DNA of 64,000 nucleotides from Ruminiclostridium sp. (GTDB taxonomy: Bacteria > Bacillota > Clostridia > Oscillospirales > Ruminococcaceae), in the NCBI GenBank assembly GCA_017935365.1, contig JAGBHT010000018.1:1-64000 (forward strand), given 5' to 3'. Position 1 is the stretch's first letter. The number at the start of each line of letters is the position of its first letter. Below the pieces are notes generated by a model that was given only the letters and a program-made list of their open reading frames with translations, was not told the DNA's origin and did no database searches. The position numbers and the translations under genes are program-made. Shown here piece by piece: positions 27,572-36,072 of this stretch.

Positions 27572-28288
27572 ATGGAAGTTGTAACACTTGAAAAAGAGCT
27601 TAACTCTCTTGCTTATCACGGCAGAGGCATCGTGATAGGAAAATCCGCAGACGGCACAAAAGCGGTAATCGCCTACTTTATTATGGGCAGAAGCGAAAAC
27701 AGCCGTAACAGAGTTTTCGTTGAAGACGGCGAGGGTATCAGAACACAGGCTTTTGATGAAAGCAAGATGGAAGATCCCCACCTTATCATCTATGCACCCG
27801 TAAGAGTTCTCGGCAACAAGACGATAGTAACAAACGGCGACCAGACCGATACTATCTACGAGCTTATGGACAAGCAGATGACATTCGAGCAGGCTCTCAG
27901 AACAAGAGAATTCGAGGACGACAAGCCCAACTACACACCGAGAATTTCCGGTATAGTTCATCTTGACAACGGCGAAATGAATTACGCTATGTCTATCCTT
28001 AAGAGTGCAGACGGCGACGGTTCATCATGTCAGAGATACACTTTTGCTTACAGCAATCCCCTGAACGGAAAGGGTAAGTTCATACACACCTACAATGGTG
28101 ACGGAAATCCCCTGCCGAGCTTCGAGGGCGAACCCAAGACAGTTGTAATCCCGGATATGGATATTGACGCATTCACATCAATGGTATGGGAAAACCTCAA
28201 TGCCGACAACAAGGTTTCACTCTTTACACGTTACATCGATATTGCCACAGGCAAGTACGAATCACGCATAGTAAACAAAAACAAGTAA
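27572..28288 (+). CDS. purO: IMP cyclohydrolase, PurO-type
   Basis: 238 residues. The N-terminus YHGRGIVIGKSADGTKAVIAYFIMGRSENSRNR is typical of the IMP_cyclohyd family first known from archaeal PurO, unrelated to the cyclohydrolase half of bacterial PurH. It closes FAICAR to IMP, the last step of the pathway. The position directly before a stand-alone AICAR transformylase supports this: together they replace bifunctional PurH. Ribosome site AGGAGG before ATG. The preceding 104-bp gap has only a weak hairpin. Confidence 0.85.
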   Translation: MEVVTLEKELNSLAYHGRGIVIGKSADGTKAVIAYFIMGRSENSRNRVFVEDGEGIRTQAFDESKMEDPHLIIYAPVRVLGNKTIVTNGDQTDTIYELMDKQMTFEQALRTREFEDDKPNYTPRISGIVHLDNGEMNYAMSILKSADGDGSSCQRYTFAYSNPLNGKGKFIHTYNGDGNPLPSFEGEPKTVVIPDMDIDAFTSMVWENLNADNKVSLFTRYIDIATGKYESRIVNKNK

Positions 28289-28304
28289 GCGAAAGGATAA
28301 AACA

Positions 28305-29483
28305 ATGAACGAACTTCAGTTAAAGTACGGTTGCAACCCAAATCAGAAGCCGTCAAGAATATTCATGGCTAACGGCAATTCACTTCCTATCGAAGTGCTC
28401 AACGGCAAGCCCGGTTATATAAACTTCATGGACGCTTTCAACGGCTGGCAGCTGGTAAGCGAACTTAAGAAGGCTACAGGTCTTCCCTCGGCTACTTCTT
28501 TCAAGCACGTTTCACCCGCAGGTGCCGCAGTAGGTCTGCCGCTTACAGACACACTGAAAAAAATCTACTGGGTAGACGATCTCGGCGAACTTTCTCCCCT
28601 TGCCTGCGCTTATGCAAGAGCAAGAGGTGCCGACAGAATGTCTTCATACGGCGACTTCATCGCTCTTTCCGACAAATGCGATGTTTCAACCGCTAAGATA
28701 ATCCAGCGTGAGGTTTCAGACGGCGTGATCGCTCCCGACTATGATCCCGAAGCACTTGAGATCCTCAAGTCAAAGAAAAAAGGCAACTACAATATAATCA
28801 AGATCGACCCCGCATATGTTCCCGAGCCTATCGAGCGCAAGCAGGTATTCGGCGTAACATTCGAACAGGGAAGAAATGAACTGGTTATCGATGAAAATCT
28901 GTTCTCAAACATCGTAACCGAGAATAAGAATATACCTGAGAGTGCAAAAATCGACCTTGCTATCGCAATGATCACATTGAAGTACACTCAGTCAAACTCT
29001 GTAGCTTACGCTTGCGGCGGTCAGGCAATCGGTATCGGTGCAGGACAGCAGTCAAGAATCCACTGCACACGTCTTGCAGGTACAAAGGCTGATAACTGGT
29101 ACTTAAGACAGTCACCTCAGGTTATGGGCTTACAGTTTGTAGACAACATCAGACGTGCCGACAGAGATAACGCTATCGACCTTTACATCGGTGAGGACTA
29201 TATGGACGTTCTTGCAGACGGCGCATGGGAAAACATCTTCAAGGTAAAGCCCGCTGTATTCACTACAGAAGAAAAGAAGGCTTGGCTTGCTACAATGAAG
29301 GGTGTGGCACTCGGCTCAGACGCATTCTTCCCCTTCGGCGACAACATCGAAAGAGCGCACAGAAGCGGTGTTGAATACATAGCTCAGCCCGGCGGCTCGA
29401 TCCGTGACGACAATGTTATCGACACCTGCAACAAGTACGGTATCGCAATGGCATTCACAGGAATAAGACTTTTCCACCACTGA
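28305..29483 (+). CDS. purH: Stand-alone AICAR formyltransferase (PurH C-terminal type)
   Basis: 392 residues, matching only the AICAR transformylase part of PurH; the MGS-like IMP cyclohydrolase part is absent. The catalytic Lys-His appears in SFKHVSPAGAAVG. LKYGCNPNQKPSRIF, YTQSNSVAYACGGQAIGIGAGQQSRIHCTRLAG and DAFFPFGDNIERAHRSGV are family signatures. It formylates AICAR with 10-formyl-THF, and the product goes to the PurO-type enzyme coded 16 bp upstream. Last gene before a strong terminator. Confidence 0.92.
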   Translation: MNELQLKYGCNPNQKPSRIFMANGNSLPIEVLNGKPGYINFMDAFNGWQLVSELKKATGLPSATSFKHVSPAGAAVGLPLTDTLKKIYWVDDLGELSPLACAYARARGADRMSSYGDFIALSDKCDVSTAKIIQREVSDGVIAPDYDPEALEILKSKKKGNYNIIKIDPAYVPEPIERKQVFGVTFEQGRNELVIDENLFSNIVTENKNIPESAKIDLAIAMITLKYTQSNSVAYACGGQAIGIGAGQQSRIHCTRLAGTKADNWYLRQSPQVMGLQFVDNIRRADRDNAIDLYIGEDYMDVLADGAWENIFKVKPAVFTTEEKKAWLATMKGVALGSDAFFPFGDNIERAHRSGVEYIAQPGGSIRDDNVIDTCNKYGIAMAFTGIRLFHH

Positions 29484-29493
29484 TAGCTTAAGT

Positions 29494-29525
29494 CAACGGG
29501 CGGCACGTCCGCCCGTTGTTTTTTT
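29494..29525 (+). terminator. Terminator of the main purine operon
   Basis: CAACGGGCGG (29494-29503) pairs with CCGCCCGTTG (29509-29518), followed by TTTTTTT. Confidence 0.93.
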
Positions 29526-29545
29526 ACATCTGCAAAGGTATTACT

Positions 29546-30094
29546 ATGAATTTCACTTATACAGACAAAGATCCCCTTGACGGCAGATTTGAATTCAGGC
29601 AGAGCGGTTCATTTCGTGAGCTGTCACCGTTTGCAGTGCAGAAAATAATTATTGCTTGTATTATTGAAGCGATGTTTGCCTCATATACACTGAGAGTATT
29701 ATTAGACGGAGGCGCAATATCGAATAACACTTCAATTATAATAATCAAAATTGCTCTTGCTGTAATTCTGCCGATTCTGCCGATATGGTATATACTGATA
29801 GTAGCAGGCGGCGAACAACAGTATAGCTACTACGCCGATGAACGTCTTATGCGTATCGCAAGCAAACGACATACATATATTTTCAGATATACCGACATTG
29901 TGGACGTGACCTACAAGCCTATGAAACTGTTTATAAAACAAAAAGGCTTTGTTGTAAAGATAACCACGAAAAACAACGAGGTAAGTTTTCGCTATATTAT
30001 GCCGTCAAACGCAGAATTTTTCACAATTCAGTCCACCCCATTCTATATACTTCAGAATCCGCCTCAGCAGACGGAAAAATCGACCGACCGCTGA
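29546..30094 (+). CDS. YcxB-like two-helix membrane protein
   Basis: 182 residues. ATG at 29546, chosen because AAAGG lies at 29534-29538 and because the longer frame starts inside the terminator. Two membrane helices (~37-57 and ~68-88) follow a short N-terminal region; the C-terminal ~90 residues form a soluble beta-rich domain (DERLMRIASKRHTYIFRYTDIVDVTYKPMKLFIKQ) like YcxB/PH-type domains. Function unknown. It sits between the purine operon and purD, 25 bp before a pentapeptide-repeat gene. Confidence 0.6.
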   Translation: MNFTYTDKDPLDGRFEFRQSGSFRELSPFAVQKIIIACIIEAMFASYTLRVLLDGGAISNNTSIIIIKIALAVILPILPIWYILIVAGGEQQYSYYADERLMRIASKRHTYIFRYTDIVDVTYKPMKLFIKQKGFVVKITTKNNEVSFRYIMPSNAEFFTIQSTPFYILQNPPQQTEKSTDR

Positions 30095-30119
30095 ATTAAA
30101 CTCAGCAAAGTAAAAAGTA

Positions 30120-30776
30120 ATGTCAATTAAAATAACACCCCCGATTATTCCCGATAATCTGCACACTGTAGCAGATATTGAATCGGAACTTTCAAAAGTA
30201 CGGGAAGATGAAACGGATTTCGCAGGCATGGAATTTTCAAGGCTTATCTGCGACAGCAAAGACTTCTCTTCCCTTTATTTCAAAAACTGTCTTTTCAAAG
30301 GCAGTCGCTTTACAGTCTGCGATTTTTCAAAATGCACGTTTATTGACTGCGTTTTCAATGGCTGTGATATATCAAACTGTGATTTCACCGAGAGCTATTT
30401 CAGAGCCTGCTCCTTTACCTCCTGCAAGGCTGTCGGAACGGCTTTCAAAGGCTCATATCATAAAAATGTAAGCTTTGACGGCGGCAGTTTTGAACTGTCG
30501 GACTTTCAGCGTTCAAAGCTGCAATCGGTGCTTATAACCGATACAGACTTCTCCTCTGCTCTGTTCTCATCATGTGAGATAAAACAGACGGAACTTAAAA
30601 ACGTCACGCTTGCAAAAGCTGTGTTCTTCGGGACTAAGCTTGCGGGGCTTGACTTCACCTCCTGCAATATAGACGGTCTTACAGTGTCTGACACCGGAGC
30701 GGAACTCAAAGGCGCAAAGGTCGATGTGTGGCAGGCGGCAATGTTCGCAAAACTGCTCGGACTTATTGTTGAATAG
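30120..30776 (+). CDS. Pentapeptide-repeat protein
   Basis: 218 residues. From ~residue 35 onward it is made of five-residue units with a central Phe/Leu and small polar neighbours (DFSSL YFKNC LFKGS RFTVC DFSKC TFIDC...), which fold as a right-handed quadrilateral beta helix. Many units carry Cys. Some such proteins mimic DNA and protect gyrase, others have unknown roles, so no function is assigned. The ribosome site is weak. It lies just before purD and may be co-transcribed with it. Confidence 0.85.
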   Translation: MSIKITPPIIPDNLHTVADIESELSKVREDETDFAGMEFSRLICDSKDFSSLYFKNCLFKGSRFTVCDFSKCTFIDCVFNGCDISNCDFTESYFRACSFTSCKAVGTAFKGSYHKNVSFDGGSFELSDFQRSKLQSVLITDTDFSSALFSSCEIKQTELKNVTLAKAVFFGTKLAGLDFTSCNIDGLTVSDTGAELKGAKVDVWQAAMFAKLLGLIVE

Positions 30777-30815
30777 TCCGATAAACGTTAATTTATAAAA
30801 GAAAGGTCATTAAAA

Positions 30816-32096
30816 ATGAACGTACTTGTAATAGGCGGCGGCGGAAGGGAGCACGCCATAATAACAGCTCTCGCAAAGTCAAAGAAAGTAGACAAGCTGT
30901 ATGCCGCACCCGGCAACGGCGGTATCTCGAAATATGCCGAGTGCTTTAACGTAAAAGCAACCGATGTTGACGGCTGTGTTGAGCTTGCAAAGAAACTTCA
31001 GCCTGATTATGTATTCGTAGCCCCAGATGATCCGCTGGTTATGGGCATGGTCGACAAGCTCAATGCCGAGGGTTTCAAGACATTCGGTCCGAGAGCCAAC
31101 GCCGCTATTCTTGAGGGCAGTAAGGTGTTCTCAAAGGCACTGATGAAGAAGTACAACATTCCCACTGCGGCTTATGAAACATTCACGGACGCAGACGAGG
31201 CTATAGCATACATCAAAAAACAGAACAGCTTCCCTGCTGTAATAAAGTGCGACGGTCTTGCGCTCGGAAAGGGTGTAATAATTGCAAAGGACGAGCAGGA
31301 AGCCGAGAACGCAGTACGTTCAATGCTCCTTGACGGCAAGTTCGGCAAGTCCGGCAGTGAGATAGTAATAGAAGAATTCATGACAGGTCCCGAGGTAACT
31401 GTTCTTGCGTTCACAGACGGCAAGACTGTAAAGCCCATGATAAGCTCAATGGATCACAAGCGTGCATACGACAACGACGAGGGACTTAACACAGGCGGTA
31501 TGGGTACGATAGCTCCCAACCCTCTCTACACTCCCGACAAACAGCAGGAATGTATGGAAAAGATATTCCTCCCGACTATAAAGGCTATGGCGGCTGAGGG
31601 CAGACCTTTCAAGGGTTGCCTTTATTTCGGACTTATGCTCACTCCTAACGGTGCAAAGGTTATTGAGTACAACTGCCGTTTCGGCGATCCCGAAACACAG
31701 GTAGTCCTCCCCTTACTTGAAACCGATCTTATGGATATAATCGAAGCTATCTGGGAAGAAAAGCTTGATAAGCTTGATATAAAGTGGAGCGACAAGTCAT
31801 GCGCCTGCGTTGTTATGGCAAGCGGCGGCTATCCCGAAAAGTACGAAACAGGCAAGGTAATAAGCGGACTTGACGAAAACGGTCAGTGCGAGGGTGCATT
31901 CGTTTACCACGCAGGTACAAAGCTTGAAGACGGGAAGTTCCTTACGGCAGGCGGAAGAGTTCTCGGTGTTACCGCTTACGGCGATACTTTACAGGACGCT
32001 CTTGACACAGCTTACAAGGCGGTAGGTACTATCAGCTTTGAAAAGGCTCATTACCGCCACGATATAGGCAAAAAAGCGCTTTCTGCATTAAAATAA
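30816..32096 (+). CDS. purD: Phosphoribosylamine-glycine ligase
   Basis: 426 residues, ATP-grasp enzyme joining glycine to PRA to make GAR. Signatures: NVLVIGGGGREHAI at the start, IKCDGLALGKGVI, GPEVTVLAFTDGKT and NCRFGDPETQVVLPLL. Ribosome site AAAGAAAGG before ATG. It is separated from the other purine genes by a terminator and two unrelated small genes, so it may have separate control, though no promoter is obvious in the 39-bp gap. Confidence 0.96.
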   Translation: MNVLVIGGGGREHAIITALAKSKKVDKLYAAPGNGGISKYAECFNVKATDVDGCVELAKKLQPDYVFVAPDDPLVMGMVDKLNAEGFKTFGPRANAAILEGSKVFSKALMKKYNIPTAAYETFTDADEAIAYIKKQNSFPAVIKCDGLALGKGVIIAKDEQEAENAVRSMLLDGKFGKSGSEIVIEEFMTGPEVTVLAFTDGKTVKPMISSMDHKRAYDNDEGLNTGGMGTIAPNPLYTPDKQQECMEKIFLPTIKAMAAEGRPFKGCLYFGLMLTPNGAKVIEYNCRFGDPETQVVLPLLETDLMDIIEAIWEEKLDKLDIKWSDKSCACVVMASGGYPEKYETGKVISGLDENGQCEGAFVYHAGTKLEDGKFLTAGGRVLGVTAYGDTLQDALDTAYKAVGTISFEKAHYRHDIGKKALSALK

Positions 32097-32110
32097 TTCC
32101 CGAAAAACAC

Positions 32111-32139
32111 TTGCATTTCATTTCCTTTTATGTTATAAT
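32111..32139 (+). promoter_or_regulatory. secG promoter
   Basis: TTGCAT (32111-32116), 17-bp spacer, TATAAT (32134-32139). Confidence 0.8.
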
Positions 32140-32224
32140 AGCATTTGCGTGTTAGAATAATTTTGGGTTTGTACGATAAACAGACACTCGGACATACCCG
32201 TATTCCTATAAGGAGGACATATAA

Positions 32225-32671
32225 ATGGGAATATTAGAAATAATCAGTGCTATTGTTCTGATTATTGCCTGTGTTTTCATCGTACTGGTGGTACTTATGC
32301 AGGATACAAAGCAGGGTATGTCGCAGACGATCACAGGCGGTAGTGCAGACAACTATTATCAGAGAAATTCAGGTCGTTCAAACGAAGCAAAGCTGAACAG
32401 ACTTACAAAGATTTCCGCAATCATCTTCTTTGTAGTTGCTCTTGTTGTTAACTTCATCGTTATGTACAGCGGTAATTTCAACAAGTCAAATACATCTTCA
32501 ACAAGTTCGACAACATCATCTGTAACATCTTCCGTTACAAGCGACAGTTCGTCAACTTCTTCTGATGCTTCATCAACAGATTCATCTGCTACATCTTCAG
32601 ACGCATCTTCCGCTGATTCTTCAACAGCCGAATCTTCATCCGAAACAAGCACAGAAACATCTGCTGAATAA
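32225..32671 (+). CDS. secG: Preprotein translocase subunit SecG with Ser/Thr tail
   Basis: 148 residues, where SecG is usually ~75. Residues 1-85 are a normal SecG: two membrane helices (~5-25 and ~60-82), with VVLMQDTKQGMSQTITGG between them. After ~90 comes a ~58-residue tail of almost only Ser, Thr, Asp, Ala and Glu. Such tails resemble secreted-protein linkers but here would extend from a SecYEG subunit, outside the cell if the topology is standard. Ribosome site AAGGAGGA before ATG. Monocistronic with own promoter and terminator. Confidence 0.9.
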   Translation: MGILEIISAIVLIIACVFIVLVVLMQDTKQGMSQTITGGSADNYYQRNSGRSNEAKLNRLTKISAIIFFVVALVVNFIVMYSGNFNKSNTSSTSSTTSSVTSSVTSDSSSTSSDASSTDSSATSSDASSADSSTAESSSETSTETSAE

Positions 32672-32689
32672 TTATAAGTATACATCAAG

Positions 32690-32717
32690 AGGCTATCGCA
32701 TTGCGGTAGCCTTTTTT
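32690..32717 (+). terminator. secG terminator
   Basis: AGGCTATCGCA (32690-32700) pairs with TGCGGTAGCCT (32702-32712) and runs into TTTTTT. Confidence 0.85.
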
Positions 32718-32744
32718 GTATACATTTTCTGCTGAATTTGTGTA

Positions 32745-32773
32745 TTGAAAAATTAAGTAAATTATGTTATAAT
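32745..32773 (+). promoter_or_regulatory. Promoter of the interrupted lipoprotein gene
   Basis: TTGAAA (32745-32750), 17-bp spacer, TATAAT (32768-32773). An intact promoter in front of a gene with an in-frame stop. Confidence 0.8.
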
Positions 32774-32832
32774 TTAAGCACGATATTAGCTACTTTAGTT
32801 CAAATCGTAATAATTCAGAGAGGTATTCACTA

Positions 32833-33939
32833 ATGTACAAAAAAATTCTTGCAGGCATTCTTGCCATATGAACAATTGCCGCTTTATCGGGCTGTGCAGG
32901 CTCAACAGACAACGGCTCATCGACAGTTACCGCCGACAGTTCGCTCAGCAACTCATCATCCGATGCAGAATCTCCGGCAACATCTTTAAAAAACAGCTCA
33001 CAGACAGATGAACCCGACAGCGATGACGAAGAAAGCTCCGATAACAAAACCGACAGCAAAACATCAGGCAATGAATTTACACAGGAAGAGATCGACGAAT
33101 GGATGATGTCAACCCCGCTTGAATCACGCTTCGGCGACAAACTATTCCCCATGCTTAAAAAACAGTCCAGAGAGCTTCATTTAAACCGTATCTTCACAAC
33201 TTTCAAAAATAAGAATGAGCCGAAAGAGATAAAAGTAAACTACTTGTCGCTTGAAATGATCGGTGACAAGTTTACATGGAACGGCTCTCCGATTGCCGTT
33301 GAACAGAATGATAACGAACTGAAAGTACTCACCGACACCGATGAAGATTTTGAGCTGTACGCTCCGTCATTTATAAAGATCGGTGATAAACTTCTTATTT
33401 ATCATGAACTTGGAAGTCCCACTTATCGCCTCGCTAAAGTGCATTTATACGATAATGACGGTAATGAGGTCGGAACAAAGGAATACACGCAGTCCGCCGC
33501 AGGCACTTCTCTTTACCTGTTCGGAGAATTACCCGAAAATGTTGCATCATTCTCATTTGACTATGCAAGCGGTTACTCCCATTATTTCGGCGAGCTTAAA
33601 GAAGGCGATGAATATTTCGACTTTGACTATAATGTAATGTCCACAGCTCTCGATTTCGCAAAGGACGGCTGGGATTTCGGCTATGATGCAAACTGTGCAC
33701 AGGATATTTCAAAAAAACCCTATAAAGATAATTATGATAATGGTATACGCTATGCAATATTCAGACAAGACAGCGAATCGCCTTTCAGAAACCGTCACCT
33801 TACTATTATTGGAATATCGATCGGTGATGACGGCGAATGCTCTGATATTGTAGAAAAGACATTCAGCGTCACCACAGAAAAAGGCTATGACGCACAGCTG
33901 CTTGAAGAAAACAAGTTCTGGCTTCATATTATAGATTAG
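32833..33939 (+). pseudogene. Lipoprotein gene with in-frame TGA in the signal peptide
   Basis: Reading from ATG 32833 (behind AGAGAGG) gives a lipoprotein signal, MYKKILAGILAI, then TGA at 32869-32871, then TIAALSGCAG in the same frame, which completes a normal lipobox (LSGC). The frame then stays open for 355 codons to the stop at 33937-33939: a Ser/Asp-rich linker followed by a mixed alpha/beta domain (EWMMSTPLESRFGDKLFPML...) of no family I recognise. A single base change would restore it. There is no in-frame start with a ribosome site between the TGA and residue ~90. It is either a recent nonsense mutation, a read-through gene, or a base error in the assembly. Confidence 0.8.
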
Positions 33940-34640
33940 TAAATATCCACCGGCGGAGCCGGTGGCTTTACAGATAACGCCTAAAAGGCTATTTTCTAGC
34001 ATACGTCTAAAGATGCTAATAAGGTCTGACACCTGCGAAAGCTTATTACTTGCTACCCATAAATGGGTTATTTATTTCCCGTAGCGTCATTTTATCACTT
34101 ATTTGATCTTATTTTAATTGATTTTGTATGTATTCTGCTATTCGCTTTGCATTTTTGCCTACCGTATCTACATAGTATCCTCTACACCAAAATGACCTAT
34201 TTCCATATTTGTACTTCAAGTTACCATGTCTCTCATGAAATATCACCCTACTTTTTCCTTTCAGGTAGCCCATGAAACTTGATACACTTATTTTAGGCGG
34301 TATTTCTACGAACATATGCACATGGTCAGGACATATTTCTGCTTCTATTATTTTTATTCCTTTCCACTCGCACAGCTCTCTCAATATTTTTCCCATTTCT
34401 TCTCTGTTTTCGTGTAGGAGTATCTTTCTCCTATATTTCGGTGCAAATACTATATGATACTTGCAATTCCATGTCGTATGTGCTAAACTATTATTGTCAT
34501 TCATTTGACTTTTCTCCTTCGTGGTTATTGTTGCAGTTGCCAGACCGCTTTTCAATTTTACCACGTTGGAGTTTTTTATTCAACGCTTAAGCTCTTTTGA
34601 ACCCCCGGCACAGCCGGGGGTTTTCATTATACAATAAGTC
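33940..34640 (-). mobile_element. IS200/IS605-type insertion sequence (tnpA only)
   Basis: A transposase gene is enclosed by two strong hairpins: CCACCGGC/GCCGGTGG at 33947-33965 and AACCCCCGGC/GCCGGGGGTT at 34600-34622. The size, near 700 bp, fits an IS200 element with subterminal hairpins at both ends and no TnpB. The exact ends cannot be fixed because the family makes no target duplication. It sits immediately after the interrupted lipoprotein gene. Confidence 0.7.
34109..34504 (-). CDS. tnpA: IS200-family transposase (Y1 HUH)
   Basis: 131 residues. Single-strand transposase of the Y1 type: the HUH metal motif reads DHVHMF, and the catalytic Tyr lies in GYYVDTVGKN near the C-terminus. The start YHIVFAPKYRRKIL is typical of the family. 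ATG at 34504 is chosen because GGAG lies just upstream and family proteins start close to this point. All key residues look intact, so the element may be active. Confidence 0.93.
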   Translation of the reverse strand: MNDNNSLAHTTWNCKYHIVFAPKYRRKILLHENREEMGKILRELCEWKGIKIIEAEICPDHVHMFVEIPPKISVSSFMGYLKGKSRVIFHERHGNLKYKYGNRSFWCRGYYVDTVGKNAKRIAEYIQNQLK

Positions 34641-34666
34641 CTCCGCTTTGTGCGGAGGGCTTTTTG
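34639..34666. terminator. Terminator-like hairpin next to the IS
   Basis: CCTCCGC (34640-34646) pairs with GCGGAGG (34652-34658), followed by GCTTTTT. Confidence 0.6.
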
Positions 34667-34727
34667 CTACCGCAAATTCAGCATAAGCCTAAAATAGTAA
34701 TATGCTTGTATCATTTTCTTGTGAACA

Positions 34728-34756
34728 TTGAAAAAACTGAGCGGTTATGCTACAAT
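34728..34756 (+). promoter_or_regulatory. Promoter of the acetyltransferase gene
   Basis: TTGAAA (34728-34733), 17-bp spacer, TACAAT (34751-34756). Confidence 0.75.
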
Positions 34757-34812
34757 GTAAACAACGGCTATGTAATAAAACGACAAAAAGTCGAAATACA
34801 GGGAGATTTAAA

Positions 34813-35295
34813 ATGCTGAAATACAGAAAAATAGAAGCAAAAGATGATGCGATAATCGCAAGGATCATCAGGACAAATTTAGAAAACCTGCACTTAAACA
34901 TTCCGGGGACGGCGTATTTTGACAAACAGCTTGATCACCTTAGTGCATATTATAATGCCGACACAGAAAAGCGCATCTATTTTGTTGCATTGAATGAAGA
35001 TAATCGGGTGATAGGCGGTGTCGGAGCAGCTGAATTTGACGGCATTCCCGATTGCACAGAAATACAGAAGCTTTATCTGGACGATTCTACAAAAGGCAAG
35101 GGCTATGGCAAGGAGCTTATGAAAATTGCAGAAGATTGGGCAAAGGACGCCGGATATAAACGGCTTTATCTGGAAACACACAGTAATCTGAAAGTTGCAA
35201 TGAGTTTATATGAAAAACTGGGTTTTTGTCGGATCGAAAGACCGGAAACGGTTGTTCACGGGACGATGGATCATTTTTATCTTAAGGAAATATAA
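34813..35295 (+). CDS. GNAT-family N-acetyltransferase
   Basis: 160 residues, single GNAT domain. The acetyl-CoA loop reads LDDSTKGKGYGKELM, followed by the usual AEDWAKDAGYKRLYLETHSNLKVAMSLYEKLGF. Start ATG at 34813 behind GGGAG; a longer frame begins upstream of the likely transcript start. The substrate cannot be told. It stands alone with its own promoter. Confidence 0.88.
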   Translation: MLKYRKIEAKDDAIIARIIRTNLENLHLNIPGTAYFDKQLDHLSAYYNADTEKRIYFVALNEDNRVIGGVGAAEFDGIPDCTEIQKLYLDDSTKGKGYGKELMKIAEDWAKDAGYKRLYLETHSNLKVAMSLYEKLGFCRIERPETVVHGTMDHFYLKEI

Positions 35296-35323
35296 CAGAA
35301 TTTAATCCGGTGACAGCTTTACA

Positions 35324-35363
35324 TTTAAGTTCTAAGGCTGTTCTAAGTTAACCACACTATAAT
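35324..35363 (+). promoter_or_regulatory. Direct repeats and -10 of the two-component operon
   Basis: TTCTAAG occurs at 35330-35336 and 35341-35347, 11 bp apart, preceded by the related TTTAAG at 35324-35329. A TATAAT lies at 35358-35363 with no recognisable -35. This is the layout of a promoter activated by an OmpR/PhoB-type regulator bound to direct repeats, so the response regulator downstream probably controls its own operon. Confidence 0.65.
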
Positions 35364-35388
35364 GAATATCATAAAGGACGGTGATATT

Positions 35389-36072
35389 ATGAAACTTCTG
35401 TTTGCAGAAGATGAGGTCAGTATGGCTGAAGCTGTAACCGACATTCTTACATATCATAATTATACGGTAGATACGGTCTATGACGGTGCGGACGCTCTTG
35501 ATTATGCAAGAGCCGAGCAGTATGACGGAATAATACTTGATATAATGATGCCGAAAAAGAGCGGCTTAGAGGTGCTTAAAACGCTCAGGAGCGAGGAAAA
35601 CACCACCCCTATACTTCTGCTTACCGCAAAGGCTGAAGTCGAGGACAGGATCGCAGGGCTTGATATGGGTGCGGACGACTATCTTCCGAAACCGTTTGTA
35701 ATGGGCGAGCTGCTCTCCCGAGTAAGGGCAATGCTCCGCAGAAAAGATCAGTTCACACCCGACATAATGACATTCGGCAACGTATCACTAAATCTCAGCA
35801 GCTGTGAGCTTAAAGGTCCGTTGCAGTCGGTCGTACTGCCGAAAATAGAATATAAGCTTATGGAACTTCTTATGCTAAATAAGGGCATCTATCTTTCCAC
35901 CGAGGACATTCTTGTTAAAGTGTGGGGTTATGAGAGCGATGCGGAAAGCGGTGCTGTATGGGTATACATATCATACGTCAGAAAACGCCTTGCCGCAGTC
36001 GGTGCAGATATTGAAATAAGAGCAAAGCGCGGTGTAGGCTATACTCTTGCAAAGATAGGAGATGCCGACTGA
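35389..36072 (+). CDS. OmpR/PhoB-family response regulator
   Basis: 227 residues. Receiver domain (1-120) with the acidic pair in AEDE, phospho-acceptor D51 in ILDIMMPK, Thr in LLLTAK and Lys in LPKPF, then a winged-helix DNA-binding domain (~130-227) with YVRKRLAAVGADIEIRAKRGVGYTL. ATG at 35389 behind AAAGGACGG. The stop overlaps the kinase start by one base. It likely autoregulates through direct repeats upstream. No target operon next door hints at the stimulus. Confidence 0.93.
   Translation: MKLLFAEDEVSMAEAVTDILTYHNYTVDTVYDGADALDYARAEQYDGIILDIMMPKKSGLEVLKTLRSEENTTPILLLTAKAEVEDRIAGLDMGADDYLPKPFVMGELLSRVRAMLRRKDQFTPDIMTFGNVSLNLSSCELKGPLQSVVLPKIEYKLMELLMLNKGIYLSTEDILVKVWGYESDAESGAVWVYISYVRKRLAAVGADIEIRAKRGVGYTLAKIGDAD

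Noticed and set aside
32359..32688. Acidic antisense frame opposite secG
   Set aside because: It is a low-complexity mirror of the Ser/Thr tail codons.
33940..34640. IS605-type element with tnpB and guide RNA
   Set aside because: Only tnpA fits between the hairpins; there is no room or frame for tnpB.
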